In this document: positions 1 through 8,273 of the stretch, one piece after another
Layout of the letters: every line of letters begins with the position of its first letter
Position numbering within the stretch: the stretch's first letter is position 1
NCBI RefSeq assembly: GCF_039511225.1
Contig: NZ_CP154261.1
Span: 4,588,001 to 4,652,000 of the forward strand
DNA: 64,000 nt
From: Sphingobacterium multivorum
GTDB taxonomy: Bacteria; Bacteroidota; Bacteroidia; Sphingobacteriales; Sphingobacteriaceae
Reading direction: 5' to 3'
Program-made: the position numbers and the translations under genes
Notes under the pieces: generated by a model
Databases searched by the model: none
What the model was told of the DNA's origin: nothing
The model's input: only the letters and a program-made list of their open reading frames with translations

Positions 1-531
1 AGCTTGACAAATGAAGTAAAGGATCTTAAAACTGCCTTGCAGCAATTGGGCTATCGTGATCGGTACTTTTTTGTTGCCCATTCCTTCGGTGGTAACTATA
101 CGATGAAATTTATAACGACCCATCCTGGTCAGGTTGTTGGCACAGTAATGATCGATATTGTCTCCCCTTATCTCATGACCATGGAGCGATCCAAATCATT
201 GAAGAGCGAATATGCCAGTGAGCTTGATCACATCAAAAAAGAAAGCCTAGGGTTCTATCACCTCGTTTTAAACTACGAAGCGTCAACGGCTGTTTTACAT
301 GAGGTTGCAGGAAAAATCAATGTCCCTATGACTGTCATTGGCTCAGGAAAATCACCTTTTGAAGAACCCGATCGCAGTTTATTTATTGCTGCCCTTAAAA
401 AATTTGCAGATCAAAAAAACAATAGACGTTATCTTTTGGCTCAAAATGCGGAGCATCATGTCTTTTATGACGAACCGGATTTAGTTATTGATGAAATCGT
501 CAAACTATATCAAAAAACCGCATTCGAGTAA
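1..531 (+). CDS. Alpha/beta hydrolase, C-terminal part (5' end outside window)
   Basis: The frame is open to the left edge of the window, so the true start is upstream and only about the last 176 residues are visible. The nucleophile elbow AHSFGG (Ser codon at 82-84) and the late histidine in NAEHHVFYDEP are the Ser and His of an alpha/beta hydrolase triad. MIDIVSP after the elbow fits a core strand of the fold. The family covers esterases, lipases, haloperoxidase-like enzymes and C-C hydrolases; nothing visible fixes the substrate. The family is secure, the function is not. The next gene lies 73 bp downstream on the same strand. Confidence 0.85.
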   Translation, partial: SLTNEVKDLKTALQQLGYRDRYFFVAHSFGGNYTMKFITTHPGQVVGTVMIDIVSPYLMTMERSKSLKSEYASELDHIKKESLGFYHLVLNYEASTAVLHEVAGKINVPMTVIGSGKSPFEEPDRSLFIAALKKFADQKNNRRYLLAQNAEHHVFYDEPDLVIDEIVKLYQKTAFE

Positions 532-604
532 TCAAAAAGTCTATCCGTACAACCGATTTTATTTGTAGCTTAGCAAGGCTGTACAACACACAACAACTTA
601 TCTT

Positions 605-1528
605 ATGGATCATCAGGCCCAAAATGTCATCGATACACCGAGCAACAATACGGTGTTTATGGTATGGAATTTCCACGAAAATGGGATCGTCAAGGATGTC
701 TTCCAACGCTTATGTGCATTGGTTGTCAATCTCAACAATTCGGCGCAGGTACGTTCAAATCTTGTGAAAGCAAGCGTGGTATTGGGCATAAGCCACCATG
801 CCTGGAAAAAGCTTGAACTCAACGAACCTATGCCAAAGGAATTGGTTCCTTTCGAACCTATCATCGGTCAAAAACATATTGCTGTGGCTACCCCCGGCGA
901 TGTACATTTCCATATTCGCGCTTATGAAAAAAGCTATTGCATTGACATGGCGACCGAAATAGCAGCCTTATTAAGTCCCGTTGCGGATTGCAAGGAGGAA
1001 GTTCATGGGTTCAGATATTGGGATGGCCGAAGTATCTTGGGCTTCGTCGACGGAACGGAAAATCCCCTTGGTGAGGATCGTGCTTTCTTTGGTATCGTAG
1101 GTGATGAGGATGCAGCCTATAAGGGTGGAAGCTATTTATTTGTACAAAAATATATTCATGACATGAATGCCTGGCGTTCTTTACCCGTCGCCGATCAGGA
1201 AAAGGTCATCGGCAGAAGCAAAGCAAACGATATTGAGATGGGCGACGATGAAAAACCGGCCAATTCTCATTCGGCCCTGGCCAATGTCGGTGACGATTTA
1301 AAGATTGTTCGCGACAATATGCCTTTTGGGCAAATCGCAACAAATGAAATGGGAACCTACTTTATCGCTTACGCCAGCACATTCAGTACCGTACAATTGA
1401 TGCTGAACAGAATGTTTATTGGTGAACCCGAAGGAAATTACGATAGAATACTAGACTTTAGTACAGCACATACCGGCTCCCTGTTCTTCTGTCCAACAAT
1501 CAATATGCTGAAAGAATTTGCAGGTTAA
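605..1528 (+). CDS. DyP-type heme peroxidase
   Basis: This 307-residue protein fits the compact bacterial DyP class (YfeX/EfeB-like, about 300 residues). The hallmark GFVDGTENP lies at residues 146-154, with distal Asp149. The probable proximal heme ligand is His222 (PANSHSALANV), and the distal arginine is Arg236 (IVRDNMPFG). Family members bind heme b and use H2O2 to oxidise dyes and phenolics; some are proposed to act in heme or iron metabolism. There is no signal peptide or Tat motif, so it should be cytoplasmic. It starts at the only ATG near the upstream stop. No encapsulin gene is adjacent, although DyP enzymes are sometimes encapsulin cargo. Confidence 0.93.
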   Translation: MDHQAQNVIDTPSNNTVFMVWNFHENGIVKDVFQRLCALVVNLNNSAQVRSNLVKASVVLGISHHAWKKLELNEPMPKELVPFEPIIGQKHIAVATPGDVHFHIRAYEKSYCIDMATEIAALLSPVADCKEEVHGFRYWDGRSILGFVDGTENPLGEDRAFFGIVGDEDAAYKGGSYLFVQKYIHDMNAWRSLPVADQEKVIGRSKANDIEMGDDEKPANSHSALANVGDDLKIVRDNMPFGQIATNEMGTYFIAYASTFSTVQLMLNRMFIGEPEGNYDRILDFSTAHTGSLFFCPTINMLKEFAG

Positions 1529-1641
1529 AACCTATTTATCCGCTATCTCGGATCATTTTCAACAGCATATCCCAACGAAGTGCAATGGATCATGGAATCT
1601 GGTCCCACAAATATATTTTTCAAACGACACAACAAAAAAAA

Positions 1642-2004
1642 ATGGAAATCACTATTATTCAGCTAGGTGACGAAAACATTGCTGAAGTTAAAGGTTCAGG
1701 CGTATTTATCCATAATCTCGATGATGGTCTACAGATTATGGTCGACTGTGGCGCGCAAGAAGCATACAAAGCAATTATTTATCAAGAGAACATCACAGAC
1801 GATTTCTTCGAACTTAAAACAAAACTTGCCGGTGAAATACTTCAAAAATATACGCAGTACGGCTTTGACATTGCCATCGTTGGCGATTTCTCCAAATACA
1901 ACAGCAAAAGTTTAAACGATTTTATCTACGAAAGCAATAAATCAAAAAAAATCAATTTTGTAGGTACGCGTGAAGAAGCGATAGCCAGATTTTCAAAACG
2001 TTAA
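1642..2004 (+). CDS. DUF4180 domain protein
   Basis: The sequence opens MEITIIQLGDENIAEV and continues with the layout of DUF4180 proteins: an acidic helix around QEAYKAIIYQENIT, then FFELKTKLAGEILQKY and a Rossmann-like strand GFDIAIVGDFS. I chose the ATG at 1642 because the 19 residues possible upstream (from 1585) are low-complexity and unlike the family's N-terminus. At 120 residues the length is typical. Function is unknown; DUF4180 genes often sit beside small regulators or stress genes, but no regulator is adjacent here. The next gene begins 3 bp after the stop, so the two are probably co-transcribed. Confidence 0.8.
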   Translation: MEITIIQLGDENIAEVKGSGVFIHNLDDGLQIMVDCGAQEAYKAIIYQENITDDFFELKTKLAGEILQKYTQYGFDIAIVGDFSKYNSKSLNDFIYESNKSKKINFVGTREEAIARFSKR

Positions 2005-2007
2005 ACC

Positions 2008-2547
2008 ATGCGCATTGATTCAGAAAGATTAGCGATTCGGCCCATCATGCCGGAAGACAGTCGGGCAATATTCGGGTATCGTTCAGATAAAGAAACCAAT
2101 AAATACCAGGGCTGGATTCCAGACTCTTTAGCAGAAGTCGATGAATTTATAGCAAAAAACCCAAACACGTTCAATCTTCCAGAGTCCTGGTTTCAGCTCG
2201 TTATGACCGACAAAATAGCAAAGGCTGTAATCGGCGATATTGGCGTTCATTTTTTTGGTACTGAACACCTGCAGGTGGAATTGGGCTGTACGATAAAAAA
2301 AGAATTCCAGCAACAGGGATATGCCAAAGAAGGACTGAAAACAGTTATAGAGGCCCTGTTCCGTCAGTATCATAAACATCGGATCACGGCCTCGGTAGCT
2401 CCAGAAAACAAGGCATCTAGGCAGCTCTTAACAAGTCTGGGATTTCGTCAGGAAGCTCATTTTGTAAAAAGCTATTTCCATAACGGTCAATGGGAAGATG
2501 ATGTGGTCTTTGCTATCCTTGCCGAAGAGTGGAAATCAGCAAAATAA
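2008..2547 (+). CDS. GNAT N-acetyltransferase (RimJ/RimL type)
   Basis: A 179-residue protein with the RimJ/RimL layout of the GNAT fold: RLAIRPIMPEDSRAIFGYRSD at the N-terminus, strand beta-4 VELGCTIKKEFQQQGYAKEG with the acetyl-CoA pyrophosphate-loop region QQGYAKEG, and the late NKASRQLLTSLGFRQEA motif. Relatives acetylate ribosomal proteins, amino groups on antibiotics or small molecules; the acceptor here is unknown. It follows the DUF4180 gene by 3 bp. Its stop codon lies inside a perfect hairpin shared with the convergent gene, so transcription probably ends there. Confidence 0.88.
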   Translation: MRIDSERLAIRPIMPEDSRAIFGYRSDKETNKYQGWIPDSLAEVDEFIAKNPNTFNLPESWFQLVMTDKIAKAVIGDIGVHFFGTEHLQVELGCTIKKEFQQQGYAKEGLKTVIEALFRQYHKHRITASVAPENKASRQLLTSLGFRQEAHFVKSYFHNGQWEDDVVFAILAEEWKSAK

Positions 2548-2572
2548 GTCGCGAAAGGGCGACTTATTTTGC
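2539..2572. terminator. Bidirectional terminator overlapping two convergent stop codons
   Basis: A perfect 14-bp inverted repeat (GCAAAATAAGTCGC and its complement) surrounds a 6-nt loop. Each arm carries an A/T tract, so each strand gives a stem followed by a U-rich stretch. The stop codons of both convergent genes (2545-2547 and 2564-2566) lie within the stem. Confidence 0.85.
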
Positions 2573-3016
2573 TGTACGATCGATCCAATCGGCATAAGAA
2601 AGCACGCCCAATTCGGGCCTGCCCTCCCCTTCCAAAACTGCGATAAACTCCAATTGGTTGCCATCCGGATCATTAAAGTATATGGCCAATGCAGGCATCC
2701 ATGCGAAGACCATCGGTGCTTCGATACCATCTTTTAAAAAATTGTAGGGTGTCAGATCCCGTTTTTTCAGATAATCCACGGCATAATTTAATATATCCGC
2801 TTTATTTGCGCTAAAAGCAAAATGTCTGGGTTGAAAGTTTGTTTCTTCCTGCCACAGGCCCAACATATAGTCTTTCCCGGTTCCAATCCATAGAAAAACA
2901 ATGGGACGTGTCGGATCACGATGTGCCACACGTAATCCCAGTACCTCCGTATAAAATGCGACAGACTTAGCTAAATCCCGCACCTGAATATGCGTTTCGT
3001 ATAAACCTTGTATCAT
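2564..3016 (-). CDS. VOC superfamily (glyoxalase/bleomycin-resistance-like) protein
   Basis: A 150-residue protein with two beta-alpha-beta-beta-beta halves. The N-terminal GLYETHIQVRDLAKSVAFYTEVLGL is the classic VOC opening with a candidate metal-ligand His. The second half has RHFAFSANKADI and ends in the typical DPDGNQLEFIAV, whose Glu is the usual last metal ligand. The family includes glyoxalase I, ring-cleaving dioxygenases and antibiotic-binding proteins; the sequence does not say which. It is probably co-transcribed with the acetyltransferase gene that starts at 3491, whose stop lies 22 bp upstream of this start. Confidence 0.88.
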   Translation of the reverse strand: MIQGLYETHIQVRDLAKSVAFYTEVLGLRVAHRDPTRPIVFLWIGTGKDYMLGLWQEETNFQPRHFAFSANKADILNYAVDYLKKRDLTPYNFLKDGIEAPMVFAWMPALAIYFNDPDGNQLEFIAVLEGEGRPELGVLSYADWIDRTAK

Positions 3017-3038
3017 GAGTTATTTCATTTTATTAAAA

Positions 3039-3491
3039 TTATTTCAATCCATTAATAGCGCTCTCGTGATGTAAATGCAAGATCGGATAGGGTTTCCCCA
3101 TACCATCTACAGCTGATCGCCCAGTAAGCTGGTACCCTTTCTTCAGATAAAAATCAACCGCCTGCTGGTTTTGCTCATTGACATCAACTTTATACACCTG
3201 GAGCTTATCCAGTACATGCTGTAGTGCCACAGTCCCGAGACCTTTCCCCCTGTATGCTGAATCTACAAATAACATTTCCAGATTATCGTCGGAGACAGCG
3301 AAAAAAGCTGTAGGCTGTCCGTTGTCATCTATGACATATACCTTTAATTGTGGTAAATACTCGGTTGGGATCAGCCTCTTATATAACTGAAGATCCTCCT
3401 CCTTCAAAAAATCATGTGTCGCCCGAACCGAATTTTCCCAAATGTGCAGAATTGCTGCATAATCAGCTTCGCTTGCCGCTCTTATTTCCAT
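3039..3491 (-). CDS. yjaB: GNAT N-acetyltransferase, YjaB-like
   Basis: A 150-residue GNAT protein. The C-terminal block VNEQNQQAVDFYLKKGYQ followed by GRSAVDGMGKPYPILHL matches what I know of E. coli YjaB almost motif for motif, and ENSVRATHDFL near residue 20 is also YjaB-like. The acetyl-CoA loop is YRGKGLGT around residue 100. YjaB is an uncharacterised GNAT enzyme, so the acceptor is unknown. The gene lies 22 bp upstream of the VOC gene on the same strand. Family assignment is firm; the symbol rests on remembered similarity. Confidence 0.85.
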   Translation of the reverse strand: MEIRAASEADYAAILHIWENSVRATHDFLKEEDLQLYKRLIPTEYLPQLKVYVIDDNGQPTAFFAVSDDNLEMLFVDSAYRGKGLGTVALQHVLDKLQVYKVDVNEQNQQAVDFYLKKGYQLTGRSAVDGMGKPYPILHLHHESAINGLK

Positions 3492-3659
3492 AACTATTAT
3501 CTCGCTCTAAAAAAAGTGTTTACACGGTATCGCAGCAGAAAAGCATTCTTATAAAAACTTCCCGTCCGCTTTACAGAAAGGCAATGTAAGTTAAATTGGA
3601 GAACTAAAATCATGAAAAAGTTAAATAAGACAGAAAGATGATGATTTAAGTTCCGATAA

Positions 3660-3689
3660 TTTGATTTAAGAGAAAACAACCTTATCTTG
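3660..3689 (+). promoter_or_regulatory. Candidate Bacteroidota promoter for the GNAT gene at 3708
   Basis: TTTG at 3660-3663 is followed after 18-19 nt by TTATCTTG (3682-3689), a near match to the -33 TTTG / -7 TAnnTTTG consensus. The predicted leader is only about 12-15 nt. The match is imperfect. Confidence 0.4.
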
Positions 3690-3707
3690 TAAATAAACAC
3701 ATTAGCC

Positions 3708-4208
3708 ATGCACAATACGTTACGATTTGAAAAATACCTATTGGAAGATTTTGATGCTTTCCACGACCTGGTGAAAGCGGATGACGTCATGAAATATATT
3801 ACCGGCAAAGGATTAACTGAAGAACAGGCCCGCAGAAAATTCGATTCGATTCTCGCGATCAACCAGGCTCCTGATTTAGGCTACTTTAAAGTCATTGAGG
3901 CCGATACACAAAGACTTTTGGGGGACTGCAAACTGGTTAACTATAAAAAAGATCCGACAGTATTCGAAATTGGTTATTTGCTCCGCAAAGAACATTGGGG
4001 AAAGGGGCTGGGAACACAGATTTGCGAGTCGATGCTAGCCCTTGCCACAACATTAAATCCAGATAAAGATGTGATTGGTATTATTGATCCCGATAACACC
4101 GCATCGAGACGACTACTGAGCAAATTCGGATTCAAAAGTTTCTTCGTTGGGATAGAAGACGATATTGCCACAGAAAAACTGCTGCTCAAACGGACAGCAT
4201 CCGAATAA
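3708..4208 (+). CDS. GNAT N-acetyltransferase (RimJ/RimL type)
   Basis: A 166-residue GNAT protein. It has the RimL-type opening LRFEKYLLEDFDAFHDLVKA, beta-4 FEIGYLLRKEHWGKGLGTQICE with the acetyl-CoA loop HWGKGLGT, and the late DPDNTASRRLLSKFGFKSF motif. The substrate is unknown. It is divergent from the YjaB-like gene, and the roughly 215 bp between them hold a candidate promoter. The AraC-type regulator follows 40 bp downstream and could be read from the same transcript. Confidence 0.88.
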   Translation: MHNTLRFEKYLLEDFDAFHDLVKADDVMKYITGKGLTEEQARRKFDSILAINQAPDLGYFKVIEADTQRLLGDCKLVNYKKDPTVFEIGYLLRKEHWGKGLGTQICESMLALATTLNPDKDVIGIIDPDNTASRRLLSKFGFKSFFVGIEDDIATEKLLLKRTASE

Positions 4209-4248
4209 ACAAAGCCCATTCGAATATTAAAAACAATAGGAACTGTAT

Positions 4249-5169
4249 ATGCCCAAACCGAACAAGAAGTCAATGAAGTTTAAGGTAAAAACAACTTGTA
4301 ATACACACGAAAGTCTTCAAGATACCTTATCATTCTTTGGCGTAAATTGCCACCGCCCCTATTATATTTCTTCTGGAAATCCAATTTTTGAATACCCGAG
4401 CAACGCTTTTCGTATTGATTATTATGCCATATGTATCTGTACGGCGGGCGAAATTGATATTCAGGTAGACAATCAGGAATACCATATCTCGACAAATCAT
4501 ATCCTCGTATCCGCTCCAACAACGATTATCCGCTTTTCGCAGGTCAGTCCCGACTTTAGAATGAAGCTACTCTTTTTTGACAAAGCGTTCCTGCTTAAAC
4601 ATATTGTCAATCCATTCTTTATTGAGCAACTGGGGCTTTTCAAAAATTCGACCTTTACCATTGTCAGCTACCAAGACAAACAAATTGACAAGCTATTAAA
4701 ATTAATAGACTACCTTAAAGAAGTTACCTTAAGGACAACGCATTTTACAGCAGATATTATCCGCACGATTATCTTTAACCTACTGCTAGAGATCGCCGAC
4801 GAATTGGCCTCTAAGGACCACAGTACGACGGAAAGTGGGCAAGAGACCAACAACCTGTTCTATAAGTTTACAGACCTGGTGCAGCGACATAGCAATCAAT
4901 ACAAAGAGGTACAATATTACGCCGACCAGTTATTTATTTCAAACAAATACCTTATTCAGGTTGTTAAAAGAGCATCAGGTAAAACGCCACATGAAATTAT
5001 TGATGAGCATGTACTTAAAGAAGCCTATGTGCTGCTCGGGAATCCCGAAAAGACAATCTCAGAAATTTCTTATGAAATCGGATTTAATTCCATCTCTGCA
5101 TTTGGTCGTTTTTTCAAAAAATACGCCACCTTATCGCCATCTGAATACCGAAAGCGACAAAATATGTAG
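4249..5169 (+). CDS. AraC-family transcriptional regulator
   Basis: A 306-residue regulator. The N-terminal half is cupin-like (FEYPSNAFRIDYYAICICTAGEI and following strands), which is where a small-molecule or fatty acid ligand would bind. The C-terminal 100 residues carry the double helix-turn-helix: YYADQLFISNKYLIQVVKRASG, then ISEISYEIGFNSISAFGRFFKK and the signature YATLSPSEYRK. An in-frame ATG at 4273 is an alternative start, because the first eight residues are polar and not needed for the fold. It lies 96 bp upstream of the oleate hydratase gene on the same strand, so that gene is the obvious candidate target. Confidence 0.92.
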   Translation: MPKPNKKSMKFKVKTTCNTHESLQDTLSFFGVNCHRPYYISSGNPIFEYPSNAFRIDYYAICICTAGEIDIQVDNQEYHISTNHILVSAPTTIIRFSQVSPDFRMKLLFFDKAFLLKHIVNPFFIEQLGLFKNSTFTIVSYQDKQIDKLLKLIDYLKEVTLRTTHFTADIIRTIIFNLLLEIADELASKDHSTTESGQETNNLFYKFTDLVQRHSNQYKEVQYYADQLFISNKYLIQVVKRASGKTPHEIIDEHVLKEAYVLLGNPEKTISEISYEIGFNSISAFGRFFKKYATLSPSEYRKRQNM

Positions 5170-5265
5170 ATAGAGGAAATTCGGTAGAACAATAGCGAAT
5201 TTGAGGGCACAAATGATTAAGGTGGTCTTAGTAACTTTACTCAAGAATTAAAAAACATAAGAATC

Positions 5266-7206
5266 ATGAAAGAAATCACCTCAAAATTCGACAAAGTATT
5301 AAATGCATCTGCTGAATATGGAAATGTAAATCATGAACCTGATTCAAGCAAAGAACAACAACGTAATACGCCGAAAAAATCGATGCCCTTTTCTGATCAG
5401 ATCGGAAACTATCAACGTAATAAAGGTATTCCACCAAAATCATATAAAGACAGTAAAATCTACATCGTCGGAAGTGGTATAGCAGGGATGTCTGCAGCCT
5501 ACTATTTTATCCGGGATGGCCATGTTCCTGCTGAAAACATCACCTTCCTTGAACAGCTCCATGTGGAAGGCGGCTCGTTAGATGGTACCGGAAATGCAAC
5601 CGACGGCTATGTCATCCGCGGGGGCCGGGAAATGGATATGACCTACGAAAATCTTTGGGACATGTTTCAGGACATTCCTGCATTGGAGATGCCTGCGCCC
5701 TACAGTGTCCTGGACGAGTACCGTTTGATTAATGACAACGACTCCAACTATTCCAAAGCAAGGCTTCTTCATAAACTGGGTGAGATAAAAGACTTCAGTA
5801 AGTTTGGCCTAGGTAAGCTAGATCAACTGGCCATCATTCGATTGCTGCTCAAAAACAAAGAAGATTTAGATGATTTAACCATCGAAGACTACTTCAGCGA
5901 GTCATTTTTAGCCAGCAATTTCTGGACTTTCTGGCGGACCATGTTTGCTTTCGAAAACTGGCATAGTTTACTCGAACTAAAACTGTACATGCATCGTTTT
6001 CTACATGCGATCGATGGATTGAACGATCTTTCATCACTTGTATTCCCAAAATACAACCAGTACGATACCTTTGTGACCCCTTTGCGCAAAGTACTCCAAA
6101 GCAAAGGTGTAAACATTCGATTCAATGTGTTGGTCAAAGACCTGGATATCCAAAGCAATACCGATGGAAAAGTTGTGGAAGCCCTGATTACAGAACAAGA
6201 TGGCAAAGAAGTGAAAATACCGGTCGGAAAAGAAGATTTCGTCATTGTGACCACCGGATCAATGACAGAAGACACTTTCTACGGGGATAACAAAAATGCG
6301 CCGATCATCGGTATCGACAACAGCAGCAGCGGTCAGAGTGCAGGCTGGAAACTCTGGAAAAATCTCGCCGCGAAATCAGCCATATTCGGTAAACCCGAAA
6401 AGTTCTGCAGTAACATCGAAAAATCGGCCTGGGAATCTGCAACCCTTACCTGTAGACCTTCGGCGTTGGTCGAAAAACTCAAAGAATATTCGGTTAATGA
6501 TCCTTATTCTGGAAAAACCGTTACGGGCGGTATTATTACCATTACCGACTCCGATTGGCTGATGAGTTTCACCTGTAATAGACAACCCCATTTCCCCGGC
6601 CAACCGGATGATGTTCTTGTCTTGTGGGTATATGCCTTATTCATGGATAAAGAAGGAAATTACATCAAAAAGCCAATGCCACAATGTACCGGAGATGAAA
6701 TTCTGGCTGAACTATGTTACCATTTGGGCATTATCGATCAACTGGACGATGTCATCAACAATACGATTGTACGTACGACATTTATGCCCTACATTACCTC
6801 TATGTTTATGCCAAGAGCAAAGGGTGACCGTCCGAGAGTGGTACCTGAGGGATGTAAAAACCTGGGCTTAATCGGTCAGTTTGTTGAAACCAACAATGAT
6901 GTGGTCTTTACGATGGAAAGCTCGGTACGTACCGCACGGATTGCCGTGTACGAACTGTTAAATTTAAACAAACAGGTTCCGGATATCAATCCGTTACAAT
7001 ATGATATCCGCCATCTTTTAAAAGCGGCCAAAACATTAAACGATGACAAACCGTTTGTGGGTGAAGGTTTGTTGCGGAAAGTACTTAAAGGTACTTACTT
7101 CGAACATATCTTACCGATCGGTTCAGAGGAACAGGAAGAACATGAATCGTTCTTGACTGAACAGATCACCAAATTCAAAGATTGGTTAAAAGGAATTAAA
7201 GGATAA
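5266..7206 (+). CDS. ohyA: Oleate hydratase (FAD-dependent, MCRA family)
   Basis: At 646 residues it has the length of the Elizabethkingia meningoseptica enzyme. The FAD-binding GSGIAG is at 69-74, and RGGRE at 118-122 places the catalytic glutamate at Glu122. KLYMHRF places a tyrosine at 241, as in the characterised enzyme. Family members add water across the cis-9 double bond of oleate to give 10-hydroxystearate, and also act on palmitoleate and linoleate. The reaction detoxifies membrane-damaging unsaturated fatty acids. There is no signal peptide, so it is cytoplasmic or peripheral to the membrane. An AraC regulator precedes it and a hydroxyacyl-CoA dehydrogenase follows, with a terminator in between. 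Confidence 0.96.
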   Translation: MKEITSKFDKVLNASAEYGNVNHEPDSSKEQQRNTPKKSMPFSDQIGNYQRNKGIPPKSYKDSKIYIVGSGIAGMSAAYYFIRDGHVPAENITFLEQLHVEGGSLDGTGNATDGYVIRGGREMDMTYENLWDMFQDIPALEMPAPYSVLDEYRLINDNDSNYSKARLLHKLGEIKDFSKFGLGKLDQLAIIRLLLKNKEDLDDLTIEDYFSESFLASNFWTFWRTMFAFENWHSLLELKLYMHRFLHAIDGLNDLSSLVFPKYNQYDTFVTPLRKVLQSKGVNIRFNVLVKDLDIQSNTDGKVVEALITEQDGKEVKIPVGKEDFVIVTTGSMTEDTFYGDNKNAPIIGIDNSSSGQSAGWKLWKNLAAKSAIFGKPEKFCSNIEKSAWESATLTCRPSALVEKLKEYSVNDPYSGKTVTGGIITITDSDWLMSFTCNRQPHFPGQPDDVLVLWVYALFMDKEGNYIKKPMPQCTGDEILAELCYHLGIIDQLDDVINNTIVRTTFMPYITSMFMPRAKGDRPRVVPEGCKNLGLIGQFVETNNDVVFTMESSVRTARIAVYELLNLNKQVPDINPLQYDIRHLLKAAKTLNDDKPFVGEGLLRKVLKGTYFEHILPIGSEEQEEHESFLTEQITKFKDWLKGIKG

Positions 7207-7213
7207 GGATTAC

Positions 7214-7246
7214 AACCTGCGCCATGGCTCCGTGGTGCAGGTTTTT
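7214..7246 (+). terminator. Rho-independent terminator after oleate hydratase
   Basis: AACCTGCGCCA (7214-7224) pairs with TGGTGCAGGTT (7233-7243) through 11 bp with one G-U pair and an 8-nt loop, and runs into a short T tract. It sits 8 bp after the stop codon. Leakage could still feed the dehydrogenase gene 25 bp downstream. Confidence 0.75.
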
Positions 7247-7270
7247 ACGAATTGAAAAAACAATAACATC

Positions 7271-8167
7271 ATGGACTTTAAAAATATAACGATAGCTGGA
7301 AGTGGCGTTTTAGGTTATCAAATCGCTTTCCAAACAGCCTTTCATGGCTATCATGTCACCGTGTATGACATCAGCGACGATGTATTAAAAAAAGCTGCCG
7401 CAAAATTTGATATTTTAGCGCAGGCATTCGAAAAAGATCTACAGGCGAGTAAAGAACAACTGGCTGCGACTTTCGATAGACTCAGCTATAGTTCAGATCT
7501 TGCATCGGCTGTAGCAAAAGCAGATCTTCTGATCGAAGCCGTTCCCGAAAACCCCGCTATTAAAATTGGCTTCTACCAAGAGCTGGCCAAAGTCGCACCG
7601 GAGAAAACCATTTTCGCCACAAACTCCTCAACCTTACTACCAAGTCAATTTGCCCAAGAGACCGGTCGTCCCGAGAAGTTCCTGGCATTGCACTTTGCCA
7701 ACGAAATCTGGAAGCACAATACGGCCGAAATTATGGGCCATCCAGGGACAGACAAAGCGGTATTTGAGCAGGTTGTAAATTTTGCAAAATCGATTGGCAT
7801 GGTTGCACTCCCGCTGCATAAAGAACAGCCTGGTTATATTGTAAACTCCTTGCTTGTTCCCTTACTTTCCGCAGCAACGGATCTTTTGGTCAACGAAGTA
7901 GCTGATGCGGAGACAATCGACAAAACCTGGATGGTTGCCACCGGAGCTCCAACTGGTCCCTTTGGGATACTCGATATTGTAGGAATCACGACAGCGTATA
8001 ATATCAACAAAATGAGTGCTGAGGCAACAAATGACCCTGTAAAGATTAAAACAGTGGCCTATCTAAAAGAACATTTTATAGACAAAAACAAATTAGGCGT
8101 CGCTACTGGAGAGGGGTTCTATACCTACCCCAACCCCACGTATCAATCGCCTGACTTCTTAAAGTAA
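7271..8167 (+). CDS. 3-hydroxyacyl-CoA dehydrogenase
   Basis: A 298-residue NAD-dependent dehydrogenase. The Rossmann GxGxxG is at residues 10-15 (GSGVLG). The catalytic set lines up with short-chain hydroxyacyl-CoA dehydrogenase: Ser120 (TNSSTLL), His141 (LALHFANE), Glu153 (TAEIMG) and Asn192 (YIVNSLL), with the family's spacing. It oxidises 3-hydroxyacyl-CoA to 3-oxoacyl-CoA in beta-oxidation, or works in reverse as 3-hydroxybutyryl-CoA dehydrogenase. The usual HFFNP after the catalytic His is replaced by HFANE, so it belongs to a divergent subgroup. Its place after oleate hydratase suggests a fatty acid role, although oleate hydratase makes a 10-hydroxy, not a 3-hydroxy, product. Confidence 0.9.
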   Translation: MDFKNITIAGSGVLGYQIAFQTAFHGYHVTVYDISDDVLKKAAAKFDILAQAFEKDLQASKEQLAATFDRLSYSSDLASAVAKADLLIEAVPENPAIKIGFYQELAKVAPEKTIFATNSSTLLPSQFAQETGRPEKFLALHFANEIWKHNTAEIMGHPGTDKAVFEQVVNFAKSIGMVALPLHKEQPGYIVNSLLVPLLSAATDLLVNEVADAETIDKTWMVATGAPTGPFGILDIVGITTAYNINKMSAEATNDPVKIKTVAYLKEHFIDKNKLGVATGEGFYTYPNPTYQSPDFLK

Positions 8168-8184
8168 GTCGGCTTTAAGCAACA

Positions 8185-8217
8185 AATCGTCCCAACATAC
8201 ATCTTGGGCGATTTTTT
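8185..8217 (+). terminator. Rho-independent terminator after the dehydrogenase gene
   Basis: AATCGTCCCAA pairs with TTGGGCGATT across an 8-nt loop with a single bulge. It is followed directly by a run of T, 18 bp after the stop codon. Confidence 0.75.
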
Positions 8218-8273
8218 GGTTCTAACGTCCGTTATAGTGCCTGCGATTAACGGATGGGACATGGACTCCTCTG

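Noticed and set aside
3497..3862. A 121-residue minus-strand open frame between two acetyltransferase genes
   Set aside because: It overlaps the start of the plus-strand GNAT gene, reads as a basic low-complexity protein without family motifs, and crosses that gene's promoter. It is a shadow frame.
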